DNA of 64,000 bases from Paraglaciecola sp. MB-3u-78 (GTDB lineage Bacteria > Pseudomonadota > Gammaproteobacteria > Enterobacterales > Alteromonadaceae): the NCBI RefSeq assembly GCF_002835935.1, contig NZ_PJCF01000004.1:496001-560000 (forward strand), written 5' to 3'. Made by a program: the position numbers and the translations under genes. Of this stretch, positions 27,792-39,612 are shown piece by piece. A model generated the notes under the pieces. That model saw only the letters and a list, made by a program, of their open reading frames with translations. It was not told where the DNA came from and made no database searches. Position 1 is the stretch's first letter; each line of letters starts with the position of its first letter.

Positions 27792-28652
27792 CTAGATATC
27801 TAGGTTTTTAAGGGTGAATTTTGCGCTATCTAGATAATGACCACCAAAAAGTATCGCGTGGTTCAATACATGGTAAAGCTGATAAATGGGCTTACGATAT
27901 TGATAGTCTGTGTCAAGTGGCCAAAAGTCATCATAGCCTTGATAGAAGCTTTCAGGAAATCGACTAAATAATTCTGACATGGCTAAGTCTGTCTCGCGAT
28001 CACCAAAATAAAGGGCTGGGTCGTATAATACCGGCTGATTTTTATAAAACCCGGTGTTACCTTGCCAAAGGTCACCATGTAGCATTGATGCTGTGGGGTT
28101 ATGACCCGAGAGTAAGTTTTTGATTGCTGCTACTACATCATCGATATTGATTGAAATATGACCTTTTTCAGATAACAATTGCAGCATAAACCCAATACGT
28201 TGCTCAGCAAAAAAATAACTCCATTTCTTTTGCCAGAGATTGGGTTGCGAGGTCAGCCCAACAAAATTATCTTCTTGCCAACCATACATATTTTGAGTAT
28301 GTGTCTTATGGAGTTCAGCTAATTTTTGCCCAAAGTGAAACCAACTTTGTTCATCACCTTGGGTCATAGCTATGTGTTCTAAGACTAAAAAGCTATGATC
28401 TGATACCACACCGGTACAAATGATTTTTGGCACTTTAAATAGTTGGGTGTTACTAAAGTGTTCTAAACCTTCCGCTTCAGCCTCAAAATTAGGTCTGTGT
28501 ATCTTTTCATTGGTTTTGACAAAAAAGCGCCGTTTTCCGTCTGATATTTTGTAGGCTTTGTGACTCTCGCCAGCTGTGACTTCACGAATGTCGTCACAGA
28601 TGAAATCTTGTTGAGTACACTCACTGATTTGTTCGCTAATAAAGTGCCACAT
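27792..28652 (-). CDS. yniA: Fructosamine/ketosamine kinase family protein (YniA-like)
   Basis: 286 residues of the fructosamine kinase fold. Catalytic loop SMLHGDLWQGNTGF, metal-binding YDPALYFGDRETDLAM and the N-terminal lysine region RFFVKTNEK are all present. The family phosphorylates sugars bound to proteins to let the adducts fall off. In E. coli yniA also lies near the thrS-ihfA region, as here, which supports the assignment. Confidence 0.9.
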   Translation of the reverse strand: MWHFISEQISECTQQDFICDDIREVTAGESHKAYKISDGKRRFFVKTNEKIHRPNFEAEAEGLEHFSNTQLFKVPKIICTGVVSDHSFLVLEHIAMTQGDEQSWFHFGQKLAELHKTHTQNMYGWQEDNFVGLTSQPNLWQKKWSYFFAEQRIGFMLQLLSEKGHISINIDDVVAAIKNLLSGHNPTASMLHGDLWQGNTGFYKNQPVLYDPALYFGDRETDLAMSELFSRFPESFYQGYDDFWPLDTDYQYRKPIYQLYHVLNHAILFGGHYLDSAKFTLKNLDI

Positions 28653-28758
28653 GTGCAGACCTGATTGGGTATGTGATTGCCTAATTATGGTGTAACTGGC
28701 TAACTTGTATGGATGATTAAGCTATAAAAGATGAAGTATTTATATGAATAAGTAATTT

Positions 28759-28862
28759 ATACCCTTACCACCGCAACATGGGCGTTTCAGAATGGCTGGA
28801 ATGTTTCATTTTATGGGCCGTTTAAGACTGGATGTCGGTCACCCTTTAAACTCCCATTGAAA
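28759..28862. repeat. Internally deleted copy of the MITE-like repeat
   Basis: Starts ATACCCTTACCACCGCAACA and continues with GCGTTTCAGAA and GATGTCGGTCACC, matching the inverted form of the element at 39311-39574. It then jumps to TTTAAACTCCC near the element's other end. The middle of about 150 bp is missing. Confidence 0.7.
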
Positions 28863-28934
28863 AAAGTGTATGGAACATATTTTAAAAACGTAGGTTGGCC
28901 TATGGTGAATACCATGGCTGCTATTCATCATCTG

Positions 28935-29585
28935 TCATTGAGAGGTGTTATGGGTATCTATTGGCTGATATTCATCTAATAAAATGACTTTTGTTAAATT
29001 TTGGAATGTTTTAAACATAGAGGTGATCAGTTCTCTATTCGCAAAAAATGTAGGTAGCTTACCCCCTGGATTACCACCTCCCATGTAAGTGATTTCGCTT
29101 TTTCCATTTTCTAGTGCATTTGCTTCCCATAATCCATGCATGTTTTGCATCCGCACATATTTTGGATGGTGGGGTATGGCATCGCCTCTGCCTGATATTT
29201 TAATTTGAACGTTATTGTCGGTGAAGGTGATGCTAGAAAACGTCACCATGTCGCGATTTTTTACTGGCCAAGGCGCTGTAAAAAAAGTAACAAACAAGCG
29301 TTCAGTTGGTGAAACCTCATCCAGAATTTTTACTTCGAGGCAGTTGTGTATCCACTTGGAAGAAAACGCCACGTCATCAAGCAAGGCGATTAAGGCATGG
29401 GGATTAGCTTCGACAATGGCTTTAACCCATATCTCTTTATAACCAGAATCGTTTAGTTTGCTGTAGATACTGACATTGTTTTTGTGTTTTTCCAGTTTCC
29501 AATTGTCTGCCCAACTTATCTTAGTGTTCAACAAAGCGGTTAAAACCAAGAAGCAAACAGCAGTTTTTATTGCTTTACATTGCAT
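28935..29585 (-). CDS. Secreted START-domain (lipid-binding-like) protein
   Basis: About 216 residues. A signal peptide (AVCFLVLTALLNTKISWA) precedes a START/Bet v1-type domain: WKLEKHKNNVSIYSKLNDSG, AFSSKWIHNCLEVKIL and PVKNRDMVTFSS are typical of StAR-related lipid-transfer domains in gammaproteobacteria. The ligand is unknown. ATG 29585 is preferred; a GTG one codon earlier is in frame. It is divergent from thrS and its 5' end overlaps the thrS promoter. Confidence 0.82.
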   Translation of the reverse strand: MQCKAIKTAVCFLVLTALLNTKISWADNWKLEKHKNNVSIYSKLNDSGYKEIWVKAIVEANPHALIALLDDVAFSSKWIHNCLEVKILDEVSPTERLFVTFFTAPWPVKNRDMVTFSSITFTDNNVQIKISGRGDAIPHHPKYVRMQNMHGLWEANALENGKSEITYMGGGNPGGKLPTFFANRELITSMFKTFQNLTKVILLDEYQPIDTHNTSQ

Positions 29586-29609
29586 CACTAAACCTTATCT
29601 CGTTATAAT
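29580..29609 (+). promoter_or_regulatory. Likely sigma-70 promoter of thrS operon
   Basis: TTGCAT (29580-29585) and a consensus TATAAT (29604-29609) are separated by 18 bp. Transcription would start near 29616, giving a leader of about 147 nt before thrS. Confidence 0.6.
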
Positions 29610-29650
29610 ACCTGTAATTGTTCTGATGGTAGCAGAGCATCTTTTTTCAA

Positions 29651-29676
29651 AGCACCCTTTTTTGGGTGTTTTTTAT
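29651..29676 (+). terminator. Terminator-like hairpin in the thrS leader
   Basis: AGCACCC-TTTTTT-GGGTGTT followed by a T-run, placed after the promoter and about 90 bp before the thrS start. There is no upstream plus-strand gene that needs a terminator here, so it may act as an attenuator. Confidence 0.6.
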
Positions 29677-29762
29677 TTTTATCAATTGGTTTGAATTAAA
29701 ACCGACTCTCAACATTCGCATGTGGCGCTTGGTAGGTGTCACCACTGCATAAGGATTTCCAT

Positions 29763-31676
29763 ATGCCCGTAATTACTCTTCCCGATGGCAGCCAACGCCA
29801 ATTTGAAAATGCTGTCTCTGTATTTGATGTGGCCAGTGATATTGGCCCTGGCTTAGCTAAAGCCACCATAGCGGGCAAAGTGGATGGCGTGCGCGTTGAT
29901 GCACACGACTTAATTGAGAACGATGCTCAACTGCAAATTATCACCGCCAAAGATGACGATGGATTAGAAATTATTCGACATTCTTGTGCTCACTTAATTG
30001 GTCATGCTATTAAGCAACTATACCCTGATGCAAAAATGGCAATTGGTCCGACTATCGATAACGGTTTTTATTACGATATTGACATGGAGCACTCATTGAA
30101 TGATGAGGACTTAGTCAAAATCGAAAAACGCATGTTGGAATTGGCAAAAACAAATTACGACGTTGTGAAAAAAGTCTTGACTTGGCAAGAAGCCCGAGAC
30201 GTATTTGAAGCTCGAGGTGAGTCTTACAAAATTAAAATCCTTGACGAAAATATCGACAAAGACGACAAACCCGGTTTGTATCATCACGAAGAATACATAG
30301 ACATGTGTCGTGGCCCCCATGTACCTAACATGCGTTTTTGTCAGCACTTTAAATTAATGAAAGTCGCCGGTGCCTATTGGCGTGGTGATAGCGATAACAA
30401 AATGTTGCAACGGGTTTATGGCACCGCTTGGGCTGATAAGAAACAATTAAAAGCTTACTTGAATAGATTAGAAGAAGCCGAAAAGCGTGATCACCGCAAA
30501 ATTGGTAAAGCCTTAGATTTATTCCATTGGCAAGAAGAAGCACCGGGTATGGTGTTTTGGCATAATGATGGTTGGAGTATTTACACCGAGCTTGAAAAGT
30601 TTATCCGTGGCAAATTGCGGGAATATGATTATCAAGAAGTGAAAGCGCCGTTAATGATGGACCGTAGCTTATGGGAAAAGTCTGGTCATTGGGATAAATA
30701 TGCCGAGAACATGTTCACCACTACTTCAGAAAAACGTGAATATGCCATTAAACCTATGAACTGCCCGGGTCATGTGCAGATTTTCAACCAAGGGTTAAAG
30801 TCTTATCGTGACTTACCCTTACGTATGGCCGAATTTGGATGTTGCCACAGAAATGAGCCATCAGGTGCATTACATGGTTTGATGCGTGTCCGTGGGTTTA
30901 CTCAAGATGATGCGCACATTTTCTGTACTGAAGAACAAGTGTTGGCTGAAGTGGGTGGTTGTATCGATTCAGTTTACGAAATCTATAAGATTTTTGGTTT
31001 CGAGAGTATCTCAGTGAAACTCTCCACACGCCCTGGAAAACGTGTGGGTAGTGACGAAGTGTGGGACAAAGCTGAGAAAGAATTAGCAGAAGCATTAACA
31101 TCTAAAGGTATCGACTTTCAGTACTTACCAGGTGAAGGGGCTTTCTATGGTCCGAAGATTGAATTCACCTTACATGATTGTTTAGACAGAGCTTGGCAAT
31201 GTGGCACAGTGCAACTCGATTTTTCTATGCCTGGACGTCTAGGCTCAACTTATGTGGCTGAGGATGGTGAGCGTAAAGTGCCGGTTATGATCCATCGAGC
31301 CATTTTAGGTTCTTTAGAGCGTTTTATAGGTATCTTGATTGAAGAATATTCTGGCCTGTTTCCACTTTGGCTAGCACCGACTCAGGCCGTTGTGTTGAAT
31401 ATTACCGATAAACAGGCCGATTATTCGAATAAAGTAGTGAAAAAGCTAAAAGAAAGTGGAATTAGAGTCAAGTCGGACTTGAGAAATGAGAAGATAGGCT
31501 TTAAGATCCGCGAGCACACGCTCAAGCGTGTCCCATATTTGCTTGTTGTTGGCGATAAAGAGATGGAAAGTGGGGAAATTGCTGTACGTTCGCGTAAGGG
31601 CGATGACCTCGGAAAAATGTCTATACAGGCATTTATTGATAAAACCATGTTGGAAGTTGACAACAAACATATCTGA
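29763..31676 (+). CDS. thrS: Threonyl-tRNA synthetase
   Basis: Charges tRNA-Thr with threonine. 637 residues, close to the E. coli length. Domains in order: TGS (about 1-62), editing domain ([16 protein letters not shown] with its histidines), catalytic core ([29 protein letters not shown]) and the C-terminal anticodon-binding domain. The start is ATG 29763 after AAGGA; a longer frame exists but has no ribosome binding site. It is first in the thrS-infC-rpmI-rplT block. Confidence 0.98.
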   Translation: MPVITLPDGSQRQFENAVSVFDVASDIGPGLAKATIAGKVDGVRVDAHDLIENDAQLQIITAKDDDGLEIIRHSCAHLIGHAIKQLYPDAKMAIGPTIDNGFYYDIDMEHSLNDEDLVKIEKRMLELAKTNYDVVKKVLTWQEARDVFEARGESYKIKILDENIDKDDKPGLYHHEEYIDMCRGPHVPNMRFCQHFKLMKVAGAYWRGDSDNKMLQRVYGTAWADKKQLKAYLNRLEEAEKRDHRKIGKALDLFHWQEEAPGMVFWHNDGWSIYTELEKFIRGKLREYDYQEVKAPLMMDRSLWEKSGHWDKYAENMFTTTSEKREYAIKPMNCPGHVQIFNQGLKSYRDLPLRMAEFGCCHRNEPSGALHGLMRVRGFTQDDAHIFCTEEQVLAEVGGCIDSVYEIYKIFGFESISVKLSTRPGKRVGSDEVWDKAEKELAEALTSKGIDFQYLPGEGAFYGPKIEFTLHDCLDRAWQCGTVQLDFSMPGRLGSTYVAEDGERKVPVMIHRAILGSLERFIGILIEEYSGLFPLWLAPTQAVVLNITDKQADYSNKVVKKLKESGIRVKSDLRNEKIGFKIREHTLKRVPYLLVVGDKEMESGEIAVRSRKGDDLGKMSIQAFIDKTMLEVDNKHI

Positions 31677-31699
31677 TTAATTTTGCGGAGGAACCACAT

Positions 31700-32242
31700 A
31701 TTAAAAGCGCTAACATGAAGGCTAAAGATTCGAACAAAGCTCGGATCAATGAAGAAATTACTTTAAATGAAGTACGTTTAGTGGGTAAAGAGGGTGAACC
31801 GTTAGGTGTAGTATCTATCAGTGAAGCCATGGAAGTCGCTGAACAAGCTAGTTTAGACTTGGTCGAAATTAGCCCTAATGCTGAACCGCCCGTATGTAAA
31901 GTAATGGATTACGGTAAGTTCTTGTTTGAAAAAAGCAAGACACTTAAAGAGCAAAAGAAAAAACAGAAGCAAATTCAGGTCAAGGAGATTAAATTTCGCC
32001 CTGGCACTGATGAAGGCGATTACCAGGTAAAACTGCGCAACCTGCGTCGCTTTTTAGAAGCGGGAGACAAGGCCAAAGTAACGATACGTTTTCGTGGACG
32101 TGAAATGGCACACCAAGAGATTGGCATTGAACAACTTAAACGCGTTCGCGCGGATTTGGAAGACATTGCCAACTGCGAATCTTTCCCTCATAGGGTAGAG
32201 GGTCGTCAGATGATCATGGTACTTGCCCCAATTAAGAAGTAG
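31700..32242 (+). CDS. infC: Translation initiation factor IF-3, probable ATT start
   Basis: Prevents ribosome subunit joining and checks start codons. The domain [20 protein letters not shown] and [20 protein letters not shown] are diagnostic. The nearest ATG (31715) gives a shortened N terminus, but an in-frame ATT at 31700 lies six bases after a strong GGAGGAA. E. coli infC also starts with AUU, which lets IF-3 repress its own synthesis. So the full protein is about 180 residues and the rare start is probably regulatory. Confidence 0.95.
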   Translation: MKSANMKAKDSNKARINEEITLNEVRLVGKEGEPLGVVSISEAMEVAEQASLDLVEISPNAEPPVCKVMDYGKFLFEKSKTLKEQKKKQKQIQVKEIKFRPGTDEGDYQVKLRNLRRFLEAGDKAKVTIRFRGREMAHQEIGIEQLKRVRADLEDIANCESFPHRVEGRQMIMVLAPIKK

Positions 32243-32359
32243 TTAAGGTCTACAAGTAGGATGGGTACTGCAACCCTGACTCACCTTGCTGCTATATATG
32301 TAACTTAAACTTTGAGTGTCTGCAACACGATAAGTTATTAACAATGCGGAGTTTTAGCA

Positions 32360-32557
32360 ATGCCTAAAATGAAAACACACCGTGGAGCCGCCAAGCGTTT
32401 TGTAAAAACTGCTAAAGGTCGTTTCAAGAGTAAACAGTCCCACTTGCGTCACATTTTGACCAAGAAGAGTTCTAAGCGTAAACGTCACTTACGTGGCAAA
32501 AAGCTGGTCCATGCGGCCGACACTGCGTTAATTCAACGCATGTTACCTTACGTTTAA
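32360..32557 (+). CDS. rpmI: 50S ribosomal protein L35
   Basis: 65-residue basic protein beginning [20 protein letters not shown], which is standard for L35. It lies between infC and rplT, as in nearly all gammaproteobacteria. In E. coli the infC-rpmI stretch carries the L20 translational operator; a similar site could be in the 117-bp gap upstream but I cannot prove it by eye. Confidence 0.98.
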   Translation: MPKMKTHRGAAKRFVKTAKGRFKSKQSHLRHILTKKSSKRKRHLRGKKLVHAADTALIQRMLPYV

Positions 32558-32573
32558 AACAGGAGACTAGAAT

Positions 32574-32930
32574 ATGGCAAGAGTAAAACGTGGTGTTGTT
32601 GCACGTGCCCGTCACAAAAAGGTACTAAAACAAGCCAAAGGATATTATGGAGCTCGTAGTCGAGTTTATCGTGTTGCTGTTCAAGCAGTAACAAAAGCAG
32701 GTCAATATGCTTATCGTGACCGTCGCAACAAAAAACGTACATTCCGTCAATTGTGGATTGCACGTATAAATGCTGCTTCACGTCAAAATGGCCTGTCTTA
32801 CAGCCGTTTCATCAATGGTTTGAAAAAAGCCTCTGTTGAAATCGATCGTAAGATTTTAGCCGACATAGCGGTACATGATAAAAATGCATTCGTTGCATTA
32901 GTAAATGCAGCTAAAGGTGCATTAGCATAA
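32574..32930 (+). CDS. rplT: 50S ribosomal protein L20
   Basis: 118 residues, starting [20 protein letters not shown], the usual L20 N-terminal extension that binds 23S rRNA and is needed early in large-subunit assembly. Sixteen bases after rpmI with an AGGAG ribosome binding site. A strong terminator follows. Confidence 0.98.
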   Translation: MARVKRGVVARARHKKVLKQAKGYYGARSRVYRVAVQAVTKAGQYAYRDRRNKKRTFRQLWIARINAASRQNGLSYSRFINGLKKASVEIDRKILADIAVHDKNAFVALVNAAKGALA

Positions 32931-32985
32931 TTTTTTAGCTTTTTTAGCTAGATTTTTTAATAAATAGTCTTAAGTTCTTTCAGGA

Positions 32986-33013
32986 AACGGCGAGCATGAT
33001 GCTCGCCGTTTTT
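32986..33013 (+). terminator. Intrinsic terminator after rplT
   Basis: AACGGCGAGCAT and ATGCTCGCCGTT form a near-perfect 12-bp stem followed by TTTTTC. It should end the thrS-infC-rpmI-rplT transcript. Confidence 0.9.
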
Positions 33014-34514
<1,501 letters not shown>

Positions 34515-34528
34515 GTCGGGTCAAGAAT

Positions 34529-36913
34529 ATGAAATTTAGTGAAAAGTGGTTAAGAGAATGGGTCAATCCATCTGTAACAACAGATGAGTTATCAGAACAA
34601 CTCAGCATGGCTGGTTTAGAAGTAGACGGTGTTGAAGCGGTAGCCGGTGAGTTCTCTGGTGTAGTTGTGGGAGAAGTAGTGACATGTGGCCCGCATCCTG
34701 ATGCAGATAAGCTACAAGTGACAAAAATCAATGTAGGCGACGACGAACTGTTAGATATTGTTTGCGGTGCACCAAATTGTCGTCAAGGCATTAAAGTGGC
34801 TGTGGCAAAAGTCGGTGCCGTGTTACCCGGTAACTTCAAAATCAAGAAGGCGAAACTACGTGGTCAACCTTCCTTTGGTATGTTGTGTAGCTTTTCTGAA
34901 TTAGGTATATCTGACGACCATGATGGTATTTTAGAATTACCTTTAGACGCACCGATTGGTGAAGATATTAGAGCGTATTTGCAACTTGATGATGTGAGTA
35001 TTGAAGTCGATTTAACACCTAACCGCGCCGATTGTTTAGGGATTAAAGGCCTAGCTCGTGAAGTGGGTGTGCTTAATCAAACGTCAGTTACCGAACTGCA
35101 AGTCCCTGCAGTTACTCCCAGCATTACCGATAGCCGTCAGATTCAATTACTTGCACCTGAAGCTTGCCCTCGTTATTTAGGCCGAGTGATTAAGAATATT
35201 AATTTAGACGTATTAACACCTTTATGGATGGTTGAAAAGTTAAGACGTTCTGGTGTCAGAAGTATTGATCCTGTGGTGGATATCACTAATTTTGTATTGT
35301 TAGAGCTTGGGCATCCCATGCATGCGTTTGACAATAATAAACTTGAAGGTGATGTCGTGGTTCGATTTGCAAAGCAAGATGAAAAACTCACCTTGTTAGA
35401 TGGCAATCAAGTGACACTCCAGGACAACACACTAGTGATTGCCGATACGAATAAAGCCTTGGCTATGGCTGGTATCTTTGGTGGTCTTGACTCAGGTATG
35501 ACTAGCGAAAGTAAAGATATTTTTCTTGAATGTGCCTTTTTTACCCCCGATGCTATTATGGGTAAAGCGCGGCAGTATGGTTTGCATACTGATGCATCCC
35601 ATCGTTATGAACGTGGTGTTGACCCTCAATTGCAACATATCGCTATGGATCGGGCCACTCAATTGTTACTTGATATTGTAGGTGGTGACGCGGGCCCTGT
35701 GATTGAAGCGATAGACAGCGCTTTTGTGCCAAATAATTGTTTGGTAACCTTAAGGCACAGTCGCTTATCTAAAGTATTAGGTATTGAAATTGCTGCCGAT
35801 ACCGTCACCGATATTTTTAAACGTTTAGGTTTTAGCGTTTCTTTTGAAAATACAATATGGCAAGTCAGTGTGCCGCCATATCGTTTTGATATCAGTATCG
35901 AAGAAGATCTTATTGAAGAAGTCGCTAGGGTGTATGGCTACAACCAGATACCGGATATTGCGCCTGTTGCAAGTTTGAAAATGTCGCAACATCAAGAACA
36001 AAAAATTCAGTTAAATCAACTAAAAAATACCTTGGTCGAAAGTGACTACCAAGAAGCTATCACTTATTCATTTGTTGACCCAAAAATTCAATCTTTATTA
36101 TTCCCTGATATGGAAGGTTTGCAGTTACCCCATCCCATCTCTTCTGAAATGTCGACTATGCGTGTGAGTTTGTGGACCGGATTATTACAGTCTGTGTCAT
36201 ACAATCAAAAACGCCAACAAGGCCGTGTTCGATTATTTGAGTCGGGTTTACGTTTTATTCCTGATCCCAGTGAAAAGACAGGTGTCAAACAAGAACTGGT
36301 TATCAGTGGTGTGGTGTGTGGTTTAGTTGCTGATGAAAACTGGGATAACGTAACTCGTTCAATTGACTTTTTTGATGTAAAGGCAGACGTCGAAAATCTA
36401 CTTAATTGCGCTGGTGTTGTGGATTATCGTTTTGAAAGTGTCAATCATAGTGCATTACATCCTGGTCAATGTGCTGAAATTTTTAGCGGTGATTCATCCT
36501 TAGGAATGATTGGAGCGGTACACCCTCAGTTTGAAAAGGCACTAGGGTTAAATGGACGATGTTTTGTCTTTGAGTTGGAAATTCACTCTTTTGGAGTGAA
36601 AAAGTTACCTCAAGCGCAAGAAATTTCAAAATTCCCTGCAAATCGACGTGACATTGCAATCGTTGTAGACGATGATAAAGTAGTCGGAGATATTTTGACT
36701 TGCATAGAAAAATTTGGCGCAAATCAATTAGTTGGCCTAAACTTGTTCGACGTGTATCGAGGGAAAGGAATTGCACAGGGAAAGAAAAGCCTAGCAATTT
36801 CACTTGTTTTGCAAGATAAAACTAAAACACTAGAAGAAAGTGACATTCAGGCAACAGTAGATGGTATTTTAGCCACGTTGTCGCAAAATTTTGAAGCATT
36901 TTTGAGGGATTGA
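34529..36913 (+). CDS. pheT: Phenylalanyl-tRNA synthetase beta subunit
   Basis: 794 residues, normal length. An N-terminal tRNA-binding (EMAP-like) domain at about 39-150 ([18 protein letters not shown]), B3/B4 editing region (about 210-380; GHPMHAFD), B5 domain and a C-terminal ferredoxin-fold anticodon-binding domain ([20 protein letters not shown]). Partner of pheS. The stop is only four bases from ihfA, so these are one operon. Confidence 0.98.
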   Translation: MKFSEKWLREWVNPSVTTDELSEQLSMAGLEVDGVEAVAGEFSGVVVGEVVTCGPHPDADKLQVTKINVGDDELLDIVCGAPNCRQGIKVAVAKVGAVLPGNFKIKKAKLRGQPSFGMLCSFSELGISDDHDGILELPLDAPIGEDIRAYLQLDDVSIEVDLTPNRADCLGIKGLAREVGVLNQTSVTELQVPAVTPSITDSRQIQLLAPEACPRYLGRVIKNINLDVLTPLWMVEKLRRSGVRSIDPVVDITNFVLLELGHPMHAFDNNKLEGDVVVRFAKQDEKLTLLDGNQVTLQDNTLVIADTNKALAMAGIFGGLDSGMTSESKDIFLECAFFTPDAIMGKARQYGLHTDASHRYERGVDPQLQHIAMDRATQLLLDIVGGDAGPVIEAIDSAFVPNNCLVTLRHSRLSKVLGIEIAADTVTDIFKRLGFSVSFENTIWQVSVPPYRFDISIEEDLIEEVARVYGYNQIPDIAPVASLKMSQHQEQKIQLNQLKNTLVESDYQEAITYSFVDPKIQSLLFPDMEGLQLPHPISSEMSTMRVSLWTGLLQSVSYNQKRQQGRVRLFESGLRFIPDPSEKTGVKQELVISGVVCGLVADENWDNVTRSIDFFDVKADVENLLNCAGVVDYRFESVNHSALHPGQCAEIFSGDSSLGMIGAVHPQFEKALGLNGRCFVFELEIHSFGVKKLPQAQEISKFPANRRDIAIVVDDDKVVGDILTCIEKFGANQLVGLNLFDVYRGKGIAQGKKSLAISLVLQDKTKTLEESDIQATVDGILATLSQNFEAFLRD

Positions 36914-36917
36914 CGAT

Positions 36918-37214
36918 ATGGCGTTAACCAAAGCCGAAATGGCAGAACACTTATTTGAAAAACTTGGGATCAACAAGCGTGATGCTAAAGATCTGGTTGA
37001 GACTTTTTTTGAAGAAGTTCGCGAAGCCTTAGAATCAGGCGAACAAGTCAAGTTATCTGGCTTTGGCAATTTTGATTTAAGACAAAAAAATGAACGCCCG
37101 GGTAGAAATCCTAAAACCGGAGAAGACATCCCAATTAAGGCGAGACGAGTGGTTACATTTAGGCCCGGTCAAAAACTTAAAAGTAGAGTCGAGAGTTCGA
37201 AGCCAATAGATTAG
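36918..37214 (+). CDS. ihfA: Integration host factor alpha subunit
   Basis: 98-residue HU/IHF DNA-bending protein. Starts [20 protein letters not shown] and carries the beta-arm with [20 protein letters not shown]. It pairs with IhfB and bends DNA sharply at recombination, replication and sigma-54 promoters. The gene sits at the end of the pheST operon, as in E. coli. Confidence 0.98.
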   Translation: MALTKAEMAEHLFEKLGINKRDAKDLVETFFEEVREALESGEQVKLSGFGNFDLRQKNERPGRNPKTGEDIPIKARRVVTFRPGQKLKSRVESSKPID

Positions 37215-37223
37215 TTACAGTTA

Positions 37224-37257
37224 TAAAAAAAACCGGTATTACCGGGTTTTTTTATAA
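37224..37257. terminator. Bidirectional terminator between ihfA and tyrB
   Basis: A run of A, then CCGGT-ATT-ACCGG, then a run of T. The same hairpin can serve the convergent ihfA and tyrB genes. Confidence 0.85.
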
Positions 37258-37273
37258 GAAACACAAAATATTG

Positions 37274-38464
37274 TTAAATTACAGATACCAATGCTTTGGC
37301 TAATGTATCAACGTTGGATTTGCTAATTCCTGCAATGTTCACACGACTAGAGCCAACAAAATAGACACTATGTTGGTCACGAACCGCTTGCACTTGCTCA
37401 GGGGTAATACATAAAAATGAAAACATACCTTTTTGCTTTTTAATGAATTCAAAATCTTTGCTTGAACCGTATTCATTCATTTTTGAAACCAGTAACGAAC
37501 GAAGATCTTGCATACGACAACGCATCGCCTCAACTTCAGCCATCCATTCATTGAGTAAGGTTTCGTCATTCAGAATAATATCCACCAATGCGCCACCATA
37601 GGAAGGCGGCATAGAATAAATCCCACGGGCAATGGATTGAATCTGACTTTGAATGGCTTGGCGGATTGTACTATTTTCTGTGACCATCACCGCAATGCCA
37701 ACTCGTTCGCGGTATAAACCAAAGTTTTTAGAGCATGAGGCCGCAATAATCACTTCAGGCAAGTTGTTGACTAACAAGCGCATTCCGAAAGCATCTTCTT
37801 CTAAACCATCACCAAAACCCTGATAAGCGGTATCTACAAAAGGAATAAAACCTGTCTTTTGCGCGAGTTCTAATACTACTTGCCACTGTTCTTTGGTTAA
37901 GTCTGCACCAGTTGGGTTGTGACAGCAGCCGTGTAATAACACCACATCCCCTTTTTTGACTTTAGCAAGACATTCGACCATAGCTTCAAAATTAATACTG
38001 GCATTGGTTTTATCAAAGTATGGATAGGTTTGAATGGCTAAACCAGCGTTGCCAATCAGCGGTATGTGGTTGGCCCAAGTAGGATCGCTGACCCAGACCG
38101 TGATGTTTTCGTCACAGCGCTTAATCAATTCTGATAAAATTCTTAATGCGCCACATCCACCAGGCGCTTGTACGGCAGCTATTCGATCGGCGAGTAAGGC
38201 TGGACTGTCTTTGCCTAACATTAGCTGTAACATACCATCTATGTAACCTTGGACGCCTTGGGGAGTAATATAGGTCTTAGAGTCCTCTTTACCTAACAGA
38301 ATGGTTTGTGCTTTAGCCACAGAATCGAGAATTGGCGTGTGACCTTGTTCGTCTTTATAAACGCCTACACCTAAGTCAATTTTACTAGGGTTAGTGTCGG
38401 CTTTAAATGCAGCAGACAATCCTAAAATTGGGTCGGCAGGAAGCTGGGGCAATACTTCAAACAT
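37274..38464 (-). CDS. tyrB: Aromatic amino-acid aminotransferase
   Basis: PLP-dependent class I aminotransferase, 396 residues, of the aspartate/tyrosine type. Visible are the N-terminal ADPILGLSAAFKADTNPSKI, LLHGCCHNPTGADLTKEQW, VDTAYQGFGDG and the PLP lysine in SCSKNFGLYRERVG. It makes tyrosine and phenylalanine from their keto acids with glutamate. Single gene, convergent with ihfA. aspC is a possible alternative name; the HGCCHNPTG form is common to both. Confidence 0.9.
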   Translation of the reverse strand: MFEVLPQLPADPILGLSAAFKADTNPSKIDLGVGVYKDEQGHTPILDSVAKAQTILLGKEDSKTYITPQGVQGYIDGMLQLMLGKDSPALLADRIAAVQAPGGCGALRILSELIKRCDENITVWVSDPTWANHIPLIGNAGLAIQTYPYFDKTNASINFEAMVECLAKVKKGDVVLLHGCCHNPTGADLTKEQWQVVLELAQKTGFIPFVDTAYQGFGDGLEEDAFGMRLLVNNLPEVIIAASCSKNFGLYRERVGIAVMVTENSTIRQAIQSQIQSIARGIYSMPPSYGGALVDIILNDETLLNEWMAEVEAMRCRMQDLRSLLVSKMNEYGSSKDFEFIKKQKGMFSFLCITPEQVQAVRDQHSVYFVGSSRVNIAGISKSNVDTLAKALVSVI

Positions 38465-38548
38465 GATGTTCCTTAATGATAAATTAGCAGATTAGGTAAT
38501 GAGTACTCATTATGCCACCGGTACTACAAAATTCGAGTTAAATTAGGA

Positions 38549-39310
38549 CTATTTTATACTGAAATTAAAGCTCTGGCTTGAAGTGCAGCTCGCAGTATTG
38601 TCGTAGGTACGTTCGTGCCACTGAACATTTTGCTGTTTATCCACTTTTAATACAGTGGAGGAGCGCGTGCCATATTCATCGCCAAGGATAAAAATAGACG
38701 AGAGACGGCGCTCCCAATCAATAGGTATACCTGTTTGTGGCAGATCTTCGTCAGCGGCTAGAGACTTATCTAACAATAGTGTAAACAATATTTCTGGGTT
38801 GATGTCGTGTCCATCCTGACAATACTCTTCTAATTTATTCACACCTTTATTAATTTTTGGCCAAGGGCTATTTAGGCTTGCATTGGATAACCCATAATAA
38901 CCATCAGTCAGTTGTTGCAGCTGATCCAAATGATTATTATAGACTGATAAATTATTCCATTTGCCAAACAGCAGGTTGTATCCATTGTAATTATTTTTGC
39001 TATTACTTAATGTTTGATAATATCCGTCTTCAGGTTGTTCTAAATAGCGACTGACTAACTCACCCCGAGTAACCGCATTTGCACATATATTTTGTGGGTC
39101 GCGGATATTGGTCAAAGATGCGACGTAGCCATGTTTATTGATCCCCATCCATGTGCCATCTGCTTGCAAATCTTTGCCAGCAATAATGCCATGCTCAGGA
39201 CCCCAAATGTGTGACTCGGTGGTGCCTCTATTAAAAAACTCGTCACGATTAGCCGCAATAATCAACGGGTAATCCTTATGCTGATTAACAGCTACAAACA
39301 AAATACACAT
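38549..39310 (-). CDS. NRDE (TANGO2-like) family protein
   Basis: 253 residues of the NRDE/TANGO2 family. Starts MCILFVAVNQHKDYPLIIAA followed by NRDEFFNR. Choosing ATG 39310 leaves Cys2 as N-terminal residue after Met removal, as expected for this Ntn-hydrolase-like fold. Bacterial function is unclear; eukaryotic TANGO2 is linked to haem and lipid handling. The gene starts exactly at the edge of a MITE-like element whose terminal repeat contains GAGGTGG, which may serve as its ribosome binding site. Confidence 0.85.
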   Translation of the reverse strand: MCILFVAVNQHKDYPLIIAANRDEFFNRGTTESHIWGPEHGIIAGKDLQADGTWMGINKHGYVASLTNIRDPQNICANAVTRGELVSRYLEQPEDGYYQTLSNSKNNYNGYNLLFGKWNNLSVYNNHLDQLQQLTDGYYGLSNASLNSPWPKINKGVNKLEEYCQDGHDINPEILFTLLLDKSLAADEDLPQTGIPIDWERRLSSIFILGDEYGTRSSTVLKVDKQQNVQWHERTYDNTASCTSSQSFNFSIK

Positions 39311-39574
39311 ATACCCATACCACCTCAAAATGACGGATTCAGCGGGAGTTTAAAGCAATTTAGGCAAGGCGACTACTTGCAGGCTTAGTAATCTAAGTCA
39401 AACGTAGTCAACGCTGGATAAATTGCTTTAAAACCCGCCATAAATGGAACGACTTGGGCACTCCACTTCTTCGTTGCGCCAATTCAGAAGGTGACCGACA
39501 TTCAGTCATTGACGCGCCTTGAATTGAAGCGCCCCAGTCGTTCTGAAACGCGCATTTTGAGGTGGTATGGGTAT
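39311..39574. repeat. MITE-like element with 22-bp perfect terminal inverted repeats
   Basis: 264 bp bounded by ATACCCATACCACCTCAAAA plus TG on the left and its exact complement on the right. It has no coding capacity. A deleted relative lies at 28759-28862 in the opposite orientation. No clear target duplication other than possible TA/AT bases. Confidence 0.85.
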
Positions 39575-39612
39575 AACCCCCCCTTTACGCAGTAATTAAG
39601 AAAGCCAAGCGT

